Source of the DNA: Terrisporobacter othiniensis
Lineage (GTDB): Bacteria; Bacillota; Clostridia; Peptostreptococcales; Peptostreptococcaceae
Reading direction: 5' to 3'
DNA: 14,867 bases
Assembly (NCBI RefSeq): GCF_000808015.1
Contig: NZ_JWHR01000026.1
Coordinates: 1-14,867 of the forward strand
The notes under the pieces are model-generated. The model had not been told where the DNA came from and made no database searches. It saw only the letters and a list, made by a program, of their open reading frames with translations. This document shows positions 1 to 6,070 of the stretch, piece by piece; positions within the stretch are counted from its first letter, which is position 1, and every line of letters begins with the position of its first letter. The position numbers were made by a program, and so were the translations under genes.

Positions 1-110
1 CAATAAATATTATACGTTGAATATAATTTGATACTTATGTTTAACTTATCATCCTTATAAAAAACATTTTCAATTTGTGGAGAAATTAATGGTCTTTCTA
101 GTAAATCCAG
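1..110 (-). CDS. Partial unknown protein, 5' end only
   Basis: On the minus strand one frame stays open from 110 to the left edge (36 codons), reading LDLLERPLISPQIENVFYKD and onward. It follows a very strong purine-rich Shine-Dalgarno run (AGGAGG then AAGGAGG) at about 111-123. No ATG, GTG or TTG lies in this frame between the upstream stop and the run, so the best-placed start is CTG at 110-108. The two ATGs of this strand in the area lead to stops within a few codons. The gene would be divergent from padR. I do not recognise the family from so short a piece. Confidence is limited by the unusual start and by truncation. Confidence 0.45.
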   Translation of the reverse strand, partial: MDLLERPLISPQIENVFYKDDKLNISIKLYSTYNIY

Positions 111-208
111 CCTCCTTCCTCCTTTTAAACTCTTAATTCATAATATAATAAGATAAAATTTTAGTACCATTTTGTATAAATATGATATTCAAATTTAAAA
201 TATATCAC

Positions 209-249
209 TTGACTTTACGGAAAAAGTAAACTATTATCATTTTTATAAT
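209..249 (+). promoter_or_regulatory. Sigma-A promoter of the padR operon with inverted repeat
   Basis: TTGACT (209-214) is followed by exactly 17 bp and TATTAT (232-237); a second TATAAT lies at 244-249. Inside the spacer TTTAC (214-218) and GTAAA (226-230) form a 5-bp inverted repeat with a 7-bp gap. PadR proteins usually repress their own operon by binding a dyad at the promoter, so this is a reasonable operator candidate, by inference only. Confidence 0.6.
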
Positions 250-273
250 ACATAGGAATCCGAGGTGTTAATT

Positions 274-597
274 TTGAATAAAGAACTTATTAAAGGTAGT
301 ACAGTAACATTAATTTTAAATGCATTAAAAAAAGAACCCATGTATGGATATGGAATGATTAAAGAAATCGAGAACAAATCTGGCGGAGTATTCCTCTTTA
401 AGGAAGGAACTCTATACCCTATTTTACATGATTTGGAAAAAAACAAATTTATCGAATCCTTTTGGAGCAGTGAAAATGGTAGACGTAGAAAATACTACAA
501 AGTCACAAAGAAAGGTCTTGCTGAATTAAGTAAACGAGAAAATGAATGGAATGTTTTTAGCAAAACAATGAATCTCGTATTGGGGGAACAATACTAA
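274..597 (+). CDS. PadR family transcriptional regulator
   Basis: A 107-residue winged-helix DNA-binding protein. The PadR signature is clear: MYGYGMIKEIE (23-33) in the recognition region, KEGTLYPILHDLEKNKFIES (43-62), then the wing GRRRKYYKVTKKG (69-81). It is short, like other single-domain PadR proteins that dimerise through the C-terminal helix. I place the start at TTG 274 because GAGGTG at 262-267 sits 6 nt before it. The GTG at 265 is itself part of that ribosome-binding site and would add only three residues. The stop overlaps the start of the next gene (TAATG), so the two are translationally coupled. PadR/HAAS-protein pairs are a recurring arrangement in Firmicutes, where the regulator controls its membrane partner, often in response to envelope stress or drugs. 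The inducer here is unknown. Confidence 0.93.
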   Translation: MNKELIKGSTVTLILNALKKEPMYGYGMIKEIENKSGGVFLFKEGTLYPILHDLEKNKFIESFWSSENGRRRKYYKVTKKGLAELSKRENEWNVFSKTMNLVLGEQY

Positions 598-1529
598 TGA
601 GTACAAAAAATAATACTATTGAAAACTTTCTACAATCTGCATGTAGGTTTATTTCCACAGAAGAAAAAGCGAAGGATTTGCAAGATGAACTTAGAGACCA
701 TATTTATAGTTACATTGAAGAATATAGTAAAGATGGTATGAGCACTGATGCTGCTACAACTATGGCTCTAAAGCAAATTGGTGATCCTGATATTTTAAGT
801 AAATCTTTTAGAGATAAAATTTATAAACATAGTAAATCATTTAGAATTGTTTCAATTATATTACTTACATTAATATTTATTTTTAGTGATTTTGTTTATT
901 TCTCTATTAATAATTACATAACTTTAGAAGGTTTTCTTTCAATAATACTTACAATAATAATTTTTGCACAATGTGTTAGCGATGTTGTAGAACTTATAAG
1001 AATAGTAAAAAAGGATAATGAATTATCTAAAGAAGAACCTCTTTTTTATATTCAGTCTTATAAACAATCTATTTGGGATGAAAAAGCATTAAAATATGTT
1101 CAAATATTTTACTTACTTATCTGTCTTGTACTTTTTATTTCTCTTATAAATAAATTTAGTAATATAAAATCAATGGAAGTCTTCTCTTCTTCATTGATGA
1201 CAATAAACAGCTTAAGTTTTGTTTTACTTCTGGTTATGAATACATCTTTATTTAATCCTAAGAGAAAAAATGCAATTACATATAATGAAGGTATTCTTAT
1301 GTTTAATTCATTTGTACCATACAGTAGTATTAGTGGATATATGTGGACTAAGGAAGTTATTAAAGGAAAGCCTTGTTATAGTCTTGAATTTGCAACTAAA
1401 AAAACATCCTTCTTAGTAAAATCACCTTTAATTTCTGCTGATAGAGCTCCTATTAAAGTCAGCTCATCTCAAGTGAGTTTGCTAAATGAACTGTTTAAAA
1501 GTAATAATATACATGAGATTAAAGGTTAA
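597..1529 (+). CDS. HAAS (DUF1700/permease-prefix) domain membrane protein
   Basis: A 310-residue protein. Residues 1-75 form a soluble helical domain with the HAAS/permease-prefix pattern (ELRDHIYSYIEEY at 31-43, then MALKQIGDPDILSK at 56-69). Four hydrophobic segments follow at about 83-104, 110-134, 165-186 and 197-218. The C-terminal region of about 90 residues is soluble and beta-rich in appearance (227-308) and resembles the PH-like tails seen in some small membrane proteins. The ATG overlaps the padR stop by one base and GGGGG lies about 10 nt upstream. HAAS domains are usually encoded beside PadR regulators and are thought to transmit signals or interact with them, so a sensory role at the membrane is likely. 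No ABC transporter genes, common third partners of this pair, are present. The precise function is unknown. Confidence 0.8.
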   Translation: MSTKNNTIENFLQSACRFISTEEKAKDLQDELRDHIYSYIEEYSKDGMSTDAATTMALKQIGDPDILSKSFRDKIYKHSKSFRIVSIILLTLIFIFSDFVYFSINNYITLEGFLSIILTIIIFAQCVSDVVELIRIVKKDNELSKEEPLFYIQSYKQSIWDEKALKYVQIFYLLICLVLFISLINKFSNIKSMEVFSSSLMTINSLSFVLLLVMNTSLFNPKRKNAITYNEGILMFNSFVPYSSISGYMWTKEVIKGKPCYSLEFATKKTSFLVKSPLISADRAPIKVSSSQVSLLNELFKSNNIHEIKG

Positions 1530-1673
1530 TAATTTTCTAAATATATGTCTTATTTAGTTTGCAAAAGCTTATATACTCAACTTCTTAGATAGTATATATA
1601 TGAAAAATATGCTATTTGGAAAATTTTAAGTTATAATATTAAATATAAAATATAAAACTTGGAGCTGAACATA

Positions 1674-2741
1674 ATGTACAATAATTTATATAATGATTTA
1701 CTTAAAAAAGTTAATGAAGGAAATCAATGTGTCATGCTTACTTTTTTAAATAATAATGAGACAAACCCTTCTATAAAAGAAAAGATTTTATTAACTAAAA
1801 GTGATATAGATAATAAAGCACATCCTATACATAAAGCTATATATGAAGGAATTGACAAGGCAATTTCTCTAGAACAAATTCATACAGTTAACCTTGAAAA
1901 TAATGAAACTGTGTTAGTCGAGCCATATTTTCCAAAACCAAGGCTAATAATATTTGGTGGTGGTCATATAGCAAAGCCTTTGTGCGAATTTGCTAATCGA
2001 GTTGGTTTTTTAGTTACTGTTGTAGACGATAGACCTTACTTTGCTAATACTCTTCGCTTCCCTGAAGCTAAAGAAGTAATTTGTGAAGATTTTAAGAAAT
2101 CCTTTGAAAATATTGAATTTAGACAAAGTGACTTTGTTGTTATTGTTACAAGAGGACACAGACATGATGGCTTAGTTTTGAGAAATGTAATAAATCATGA
2201 TCTAAGATATATTGGTATGATAGGCTCAAAACGTAGAGTTAAAGGTTTGAAAGAAGAATTAATTTCAGAAGGTTTTTCAAAAGAAGCATTAGAAAATATT
2301 TGTTCCCCTATTGGAATGGATATTTTTGCAGTAACTCCTGATGAAATTGCCATATCCATAGTTGGAGAACTTATTTCATTTAAAAACAGACGTGTTGTAA
2401 ATAATAAAGCTATAAAACACTCTTATCCTGAGTTTGACAAAGATGTTATCTCTAAAATAAATAATGAAGACCCTATGCCTAAAGCCATATTAACAATCAT
2501 TTCTTCTAAAGGATCTGTTCCAAGAAAAGCTGGAGCTAAAATGATTGCTTATCTGGATGGTAGAACACTTGGTAGTATAGGCGGAGGATGTAGTGAGGCT
2601 GAAATCTTAAATAAAGCTAGAAAAATGATGAGCGATGGTTCTTCTTATTCAATTGAACATGTGGATATGACTGGCGAAGTAGCTGAATCTGTTGGTATGG
2701 TATGTGGCGGAACTATGGAGGTATTGATAGAAATATTTTAA
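1674..2741 (+). CDS. XdhC/CoxI family protein with permuted domain order
   Basis: A 355-residue cytosolic protein of the family that inserts or sulfurates molybdenum cofactor in xanthine-dehydrogenase-type enzymes. A Rossmann domain starts at residue 90 (LIIFGGGHIAKPL at 91-103, TVVDDRPYFAN at 115-125, VTRGHRHDG at 158-166, IGMIGSKRR at 180-188). The XdhC_CoxI domain follows at the C-terminus: GSVPRKAGAKM (280-290), GGGCSEAE (303-310), GMVCGGTMEV (341-350). In textbook XdhC the latter domain is N-terminal. Here residues 1-89 look like a worn version without the GS-PR and CGG motifs. This layout is known to me from proteins of selenium-dependent molybdenum hydroxylase systems. The ATG at 1674 is preceded by GGAG (1661-1664). 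A TTG at 1659 would add five residues but lies on that ribosome-binding site. No hydroxylase, selenium or cofactor gene is adjacent. Confidence 0.88.
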   Translation: MYNNLYNDLLKKVNEGNQCVMLTFLNNNETNPSIKEKILLTKSDIDNKAHPIHKAIYEGIDKAISLEQIHTVNLENNETVLVEPYFPKPRLIIFGGGHIAKPLCEFANRVGFLVTVVDDRPYFANTLRFPEAKEVICEDFKKSFENIEFRQSDFVVIVTRGHRHDGLVLRNVINHDLRYIGMIGSKRRVKGLKEELISEGFSKEALENICSPIGMDIFAVTPDEIAISIVGELISFKNRRVVNNKAIKHSYPEFDKDVISKINNEDPMPKAILTIISSKGSVPRKAGAKMIAYLDGRTLGSIGGGCSEAEILNKARKMMSDGSSYSIEHVDMTGEVAESVGMVCGGTMEVLIEIF

Positions 2742-2795
2742 GTAATATAAGGGCATAATATTTTTAAGTTGTTCTCCTTTAAAGTGAAAAAATAA

Positions 2796-2875
2796 ATTTA
2801 AATAATACTAATTATGATTTAAATGTCCAAGAGTGTATCAAAAAAGATACACCCTTGGACATTTTGGTTTGTTAG
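2796..2875 (+). repeat. Repeated palindromic element, copy A (also terminator)
   Basis: An 80-bp unit that recurs at 12477-12557. The conserved parts are an ATTTAA(A/G)TAATACTAA(T/C)TAT(G/A) lead-in, arms AAATGTCCAAG and CTTGGACATTT, and a TTTGTTAG tail. In this copy 19-nt arms (2821-2839 and 2846-2864) pair except for one A-C mismatch around a six-A loop, followed by TTTTGGTTTG. It lies between the convergent ends of xdhC and the DUF819 gene and very probably terminates xdhC. Conservation of the flanks beyond the hairpin is more than a plain terminator needs. Confidence 0.85.
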
Positions 2876-2877
2876 CA

Positions 2878-2901
2878 TAAAAGCTTAATTATTAGCTTTT
2901 A
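2878..2901 (-). terminator. Hairpin after the DUF819 gene
   Basis: TAAAAGCT (2878-2885) and AGCTTTTA (2894-2901) form a perfect 8-bp stem with an 8-nt loop, 67 bp beyond the stop of the minus-strand DUF819 gene. The T-tract is weak, so it may act together with the neighbouring palindromic element as a bidirectional terminator zone. Confidence 0.4.
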
Positions 2902-2967
2902 TTAATAACTTGTAATCTATAATTGCAAACCCTCTTAAATAAATTTAAGCTCATTTTTTATCTTTCT

Positions 2968-4158
2968 CTACAAAATAACTTGAAGTATATTCCCAACAAT
3001 TATTCCAGCGTAATTTCCTAAAACATATCCCCATACACCAGCTATCATTGTAGGAACTATTAAACTATTCCATCCCTTAGCTATAGCCATAGCTACAGCA
3101 GTAGTTGGTCCTCCTATACAAGCATTTGATGCAAGTAATAATTCATCTAATTTAAACTTAAACAGCTTGCCTACACCTAAAGTTACAATTAAATGTATAG
3201 ACACTGCTAATATGCAGAAAACTAATATAAACGCACCATTTTTTATTATTTCTGATATTGACGCTGGCACTCCAAGAACTACAAAGAATAAATAAATTAA
3301 AAATGTACCTATTTCCTCGGCTCCATTGATTTCTTCTAATTGTTTAGAGAATACTGTAGCTACTATCAACATTAAAGTTGTCATTATTAAATACATATTT
3401 CCGAAAATAGAATTAGCCATTTTTAATAATATATTTGAAGTTGGTATCACTGATGATATAAACTCAGACAATAAATTAGATAAACTTGCTACTGAAAAAG
3501 CAATTGCTAAACATATAGCTATATCCTTTAATGATATCTCTTTTTTTGTCCAATATGTAGAACTTCCACTTATATTTTCTTCACCTTCTGTAGCCATACC
3601 CCACTTATTTTTGAAAAATAATATAGAAGGTATCGACATAGTTGCAAAGAAATACACAGCCATAACTAAATTATCAGCTACTATTGTTGCATTAGTTATA
3701 TTTTCTGGAGTTTTAAAAGCATTCGTCATAGCAACAAAGTTAGCTCCTCCTCCAATATATGAACCTGTCATCATTCCAGCTATCTCAGCTACATGTGGTA
3801 TTATCGAACTTAATAAAAATGCTGATATAAATGTACCTACTACTGTTCCTAGGGCTGATATATGAAATGCACCTAACATTTTTCCACTTTCATTTTTAAC
3901 TTTCTTGATATCTGCTTTTAATAATAAAAGCGGTATTGCAACTGGTACTACATATGACCAAACTGAATCATATACAGCACTCTCTGTCGGTATTATTTTT
4001 AAATTTGCAAATATAATTGCTCCTAATAATGCTATAATTGCTCCCGTTACTTTAGATGCCCATTTGTATTTTTGTTCTAATACTATACTTATAGCAGACC
4101 AAACTACTAAGAATGTCCATAACATCCATGTATTGTCACTACTTATTAATGAATTCAC
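2968..4158 (-). CDS. DUF819 family membrane protein (YjcL-like)
   Basis: A 396-residue, strongly hydrophobic integral membrane protein with roughly ten transmembrane segments. Family features are the N-terminal LISSDNTWMLW, the EQKYKWASK motif, IIPTESAVYDSVW, and the glycine-rich IGGGANFVAM (135-144), which is repeated in weaker form near the C-terminus (CIGGPTTAVAMA). This two-fold glycine-rich pattern is characteristic of DUF819 proteins, which are thought to be secondary transporters; no substrate is established. I choose GTG 4158 because AGGAGG lies 7 nt upstream and the resulting N-terminus fits the family. An in-frame ATG at 4212 would add 18 atypical residues and lies 17 nt from its nearest ribosome-binding site. 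It stands alone on the minus strand, with no enzyme gene beside it to suggest a substrate. Confidence 0.9.
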   Translation of the reverse strand: MNSLISSDNTWMLWTFLVVWSAISIVLEQKYKWASKVTGAIIALLGAIIFANLKIIPTESAVYDSVWSYVVPVAIPLLLLKADIKKVKNESGKMLGAFHISALGTVVGTFISAFLLSSIIPHVAEIAGMMTGSYIGGGANFVAMTNAFKTPENITNATIVADNLVMAVYFFATMSIPSILFFKNKWGMATEGEENISGSSTYWTKKEISLKDIAICLAIAFSVASLSNLLSEFISSVIPTSNILLKMANSIFGNMYLIMTTLMLIVATVFSKQLEEINGAEEIGTFLIYLFFVVLGVPASISEIIKNGAFILVFCILAVSIHLIVTLGVGKLFKFKLDELLLASNACIGGPTTAVAMAIAKGWNSLIVPTMIAGVWGYVLGNYAGIIVGNILQVIL

Positions 4159-4189
4159 ATTATTTCCTCCTCTGTATTTTTTAATCAAG

Positions 4190-4222
4190 CTATATTTTAA
4201 TATATCTGACATATATCTTCAT
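4190..4222 (-). CDS. Possible 10-residue leader peptide before DUF819 gene
   Basis: A perfect AAGGAGG (4236-4230) sits 7 nt before ATG 4222, which opens a ten-codon frame MKIYVRYIKI ending at TAG 4190. It closes 31 nt before the GTG start of the DUF819 gene, which has its own AGGAGG. The best ribosome-binding site in the leader therefore serves this short frame rather than the longer in-frame start at 4212. It could be an attenuating or coupling leader ORF, or chance. It holds no run of identical codons that would reveal an amino-acid sensor. Confidence 0.35.
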   Translation of the reverse strand: MKIYVRYIKI

Positions 4223-4355
4223 AGTACCACCTCCTTTTATTTTTCAGTATATAGTGGCCTATAAAATCTTTAGGCTATGAACTAATTATCCATCTTTAAT
4301 TCTCACCATGCTATTTTCATCATTTTCACAAATTCCTATTTATCTAAATTTGGCA

Positions 4356-4375
4356 CTAACACTAATAAGTGTTAG
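4356..4375. promoter_or_regulatory. 20-bp palindrome upstream of DUF819 gene
   Basis: CTAACACT (4356-4363) and AGTGTTAG (4368-4375) are a perfect 8-bp inverted repeat with the 4-nt centre AATA. It lies about 200 bp upstream of the DUF819 start, in the gap from 4223 to 4455 that otherwise holds no gene I can see. A T-rich stretch follows on the plus strand, but no plus-strand gene precedes it, so an operator or a weak minus-strand terminator for the 4456-4698 frame are both possible. Confidence 0.4.
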
Positions 4376-4455
4376 ATTGTGTTGTTTTTTATTTTTCATG
4401 TAGTACCTCAGTTTAAGGTTTCATTATATCATTTTTATGTAGAGTATTTATATTA

Positions 4456-4698
4456 CTAGCCCAGTTCCATATATCCTTTTCCATACAGACATTGAAAAGC
4501 CACCCAGTTACATCCTTGCATAACTACATTGCCCATAAAAGTCGTGCCTAATGTTGTCTTTGCATTTGGATAAATTCTATAGTCTTTTCCTAATTTTTGA
4601 TATACTAATTTGGCAATTTTAAGTCCCCTACTTACAACAAGTGCTTTAAGTTCTACAGAGTCCAACTCTCTTCCCTCTATTTCATATCTATTCAACAT
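4456..4698 (-). CDS. Hypothetical protein, 80 residues
   Basis: I do not recognise this frame. From ATG 4698 it reads MLNRYEIEGRELDSVELKAL, continues with a basic helical part (VSRGLKIAKLVYQKLGKDYR), and ends in a glycine/cysteine-containing tail with GCNWVAFQCLYGKG. A TATAAT lies about 18 bp before the ATG and GGGA sits in the ribosome-binding position. The frame stays open upstream to ATG 4809 (117 residues), but those extra residues are Phe/Leu-rich and look like translated non-coding DNA. There is no signal peptide or transmembrane segment in the short version. It may be a real small protein or the end of a decayed gene. It faces the same way as the DUF819 gene. Confidence 0.4.
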   Translation of the reverse strand: MLNRYEIEGRELDSVELKALVVSRGLKIAKLVYQKLGKDYRIYPNAKTTLGTTFMGNVVMQGCNWVAFQCLYGKGYMELG

Positions 4699-4830
4699 AA
4701 ATTCCCAATTTAGTTTATTATAGTCTAAAAATAGATTAAAGTTTAAGCAAGATGTGATAAAATGAATCTGAAATTTTACAAATAGTGAATACTTCAGAAA
4801 GTATCTCAACTGGAATTAATGACTATTATA

Positions 4831-4878
4831 AATTATAATGAACATATGAATTTAAATCAGCAGATGTTCATTATAATT
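4831..4878. promoter_or_regulatory. 15-bp inverted repeat upstream of EFR1 gene
   Basis: AATTATAATGAACAT (4831-4845) and ATGTTCATTATAATT (4864-4878) are perfect inverted copies separated by 18 bp. Each arm contains TATAAT when read on the plus strand, so the repeat overlaps likely -10 elements just upstream of the gene at 4924. There is no T-tract, which argues for a paired operator or an mRNA stem-loop and against a terminator. Confidence 0.55.
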
Positions 4879-4923
4879 AATTAAGGGTTAAAATTTTTAA
4901 TATACAATTAAGGAGATATGATT

Positions 4924-5673
4924 ATGATTTTATATTTTACAGGAACAGGCAATAGCAGGTATGTAGCTCGTAAAATTGCCGAGGAAATAAATGATGAAAT
5001 AATCTCAATAAATGAACTTATAAAACATGAAAGTACAGAAGAACTAATATCTACGGATAGACCATTTATATTTGTATGCCCCACTTATGCATGGAGATTG
5101 CCAAGAGTAGTTACAGACTTTATTAGAAAAACGAAATTTTCTGGAAATAATAAGGCATACTTTATAATGACTTGTGGAGAAGATACATCAAAAGCAATAA
5201 ACTATATTCAAAAACTATGTAATGATAAGGACTGGCAGCTAAAAGGTATGGCAGAAGTAATAATGCCAGAAAATTATATAGCTTTATTTGATGTACCTGA
5301 TAAAGAAACATCAAATAAAATAATTGAAGAATCTTCTCATCTAATTTATAAAATTGCTTCGGATATACGTGATGAAAAAGATTTTGAGATTGTTGAACCT
5401 AGTGGTTTTGGTGGAACAATAAAAAGTGGAATAACAAATATAGCATTTTATAAGTTTATTGTTCATGCCAAAGGTTTTTATTCTACTAAGCAATGTATTG
5501 GATGTGGAAAATGTGTTGATCTATGTCCTCTAAACAATATTAGTTTAAAGGATAAACAACCACGCTGGGGAAATAAATGCACTCATTGCATGGCGTGCAT
5601 TTGTGGCTGTCCTACTAAGGCTATTGAATATAAAAATAAAACACAGACTAAAGAAAGATATTACTTAAAATAA
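4924..5673 (+). CDS. EFR1 family ferredoxin (flavodoxin-ferredoxin fusion)
   Basis: A 249-residue cytosolic electron carrier. The N-terminal flavodoxin-like domain has the FMN phosphate loop TGTGNS at residues 6-11 and a PTYAWRLPR segment (53-61) typical of this family. The C-terminal part carries two [4Fe-4S] motifs: C191-x2-C194-x2-C197-x3-C201-P and C219-x2-C222-x2-C225-x3-C229-P, with an extra Cys227. Such proteins occur in strict anaerobes and are believed to pass electrons between flavin and iron-sulfur partners; the physiological partner is unknown. AGGAG (4911-4915) is 8 nt before ATG 4924, whereas ATG 4918 is too close, so I take the later start. It stands alone on the plus strand behind a large inverted repeat. 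Confidence 0.92.
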   Translation: MILYFTGTGNSRYVARKIAEEINDEIISINELIKHESTEELISTDRPFIFVCPTYAWRLPRVVTDFIRKTKFSGNNKAYFIMTCGEDTSKAINYIQKLCNDKDWQLKGMAEVIMPENYIALFDVPDKETSNKIIEESSHLIYKIASDIRDEKDFEIVEPSGFGGTIKSGITNIAFYKFIVHAKGFYSTKQCIGCGKCVDLCPLNNISLKDKQPRWGNKCTHCMACICGCPTKAIEYKNKTQTKERYYLK

Positions 5674-5687
5674 ACAATTGTTCAAAA

Positions 5688-5724
5688 ATCGCCTTAGGCA
5701 ATTTATATCAATACCTAAGGCGAT
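5688..5724 (-). terminator. Rho-independent terminator, works best on minus strand
   Basis: ATCGCCTTAGG (5688-5698) and CCTAAGGCGAT (5714-5724) form an 11-bp GC-containing stem with a 15-nt loop. On the minus strand it is followed by TTTTT, so it is a good terminator for the small gene ending at 5791. On the plus strand it lies 15 bp after the EFR1 stop but lacks a T-run. Confidence 0.75.
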
Positions 5725-5790
5725 AAAAATCTATTATATAATATCACAAAAGCTGTATAATCTGAATTAGAGTCTCATCTGCAACACAAT

Positions 5791-5925
5791 CTATTGTTGA
5801 TCTGTAATAGCCAAAACTTCTTTTCTTAAACATTTGAATTCATGAGTAAAGTCATTTGCAGTATCAATCAATTCCTCTTCTGTAAGATCTAGTAGTTCTC
5901 TTATGAAAAGTTCATATTTCATCAT
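5791..5925 (-). CDS. Candidate small acidic protein, 44 residues
   Basis: On the minus strand ATG-ATG at 5925/5922 opens a frame of 44 (or 43) residues: MKYELFIRELLDLTEEELID, then TANDFTHEFKCLRKEVLAI and TDQQ. The composition is that of a soluble, acidic, helical protein rather than random AT-rich translation. The stop lies 67 bp before a strong minus-strand terminator that serves no other visible minus-strand gene. A GGG stands 5 nt before the second ATG, which is a modest ribosome-binding site. I know no family for it. It is separated from the upstream amidohydrolase by that gene's own terminator, so it would be a separate transcript. Confidence 0.5.
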   Translation of the reverse strand: MMKYELFIRELLDLTEEELIDTANDFTHEFKCLRKEVLAITDQQ

Positions 5926-6015
5926 TACCCTGTGACAAAATAATATGTTATGTGATAAAATTTTCTTTTATTCTTAATTCATATAACCTTTGATGGTGAA
6001 TCAACATATAATTAT

Positions 6016-6048
6016 AAAAAGTATTACCAGTTTGCGGTAATACTTTTT
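6016..6048 (-). terminator. Terminator of the yfcC-amidohydrolase operon
   Basis: AAAAAGTATTACC (6016-6028) and GGTAATACTTTTT (6036-6048) make a perfect 13-bp stem with a 7-nt loop, 23 bp after the amidohydrolase stop. Both sides end in T-runs, so it can stop transcripts from either direction. Confidence 0.85.
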
Positions 6049-6070
6049 GTTTTATTTTTTATACTAAAAT

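Noticed and set aside
243..446. Minus-strand frame overlapping padR
   Set aside because: Shadow of the PadR coding region.
3326..4264. Two plus-strand frames inside the DUF819 gene
   Set aside because: They mirror hydrophobic codons of the real gene and lack starts with ribosome-binding sites.
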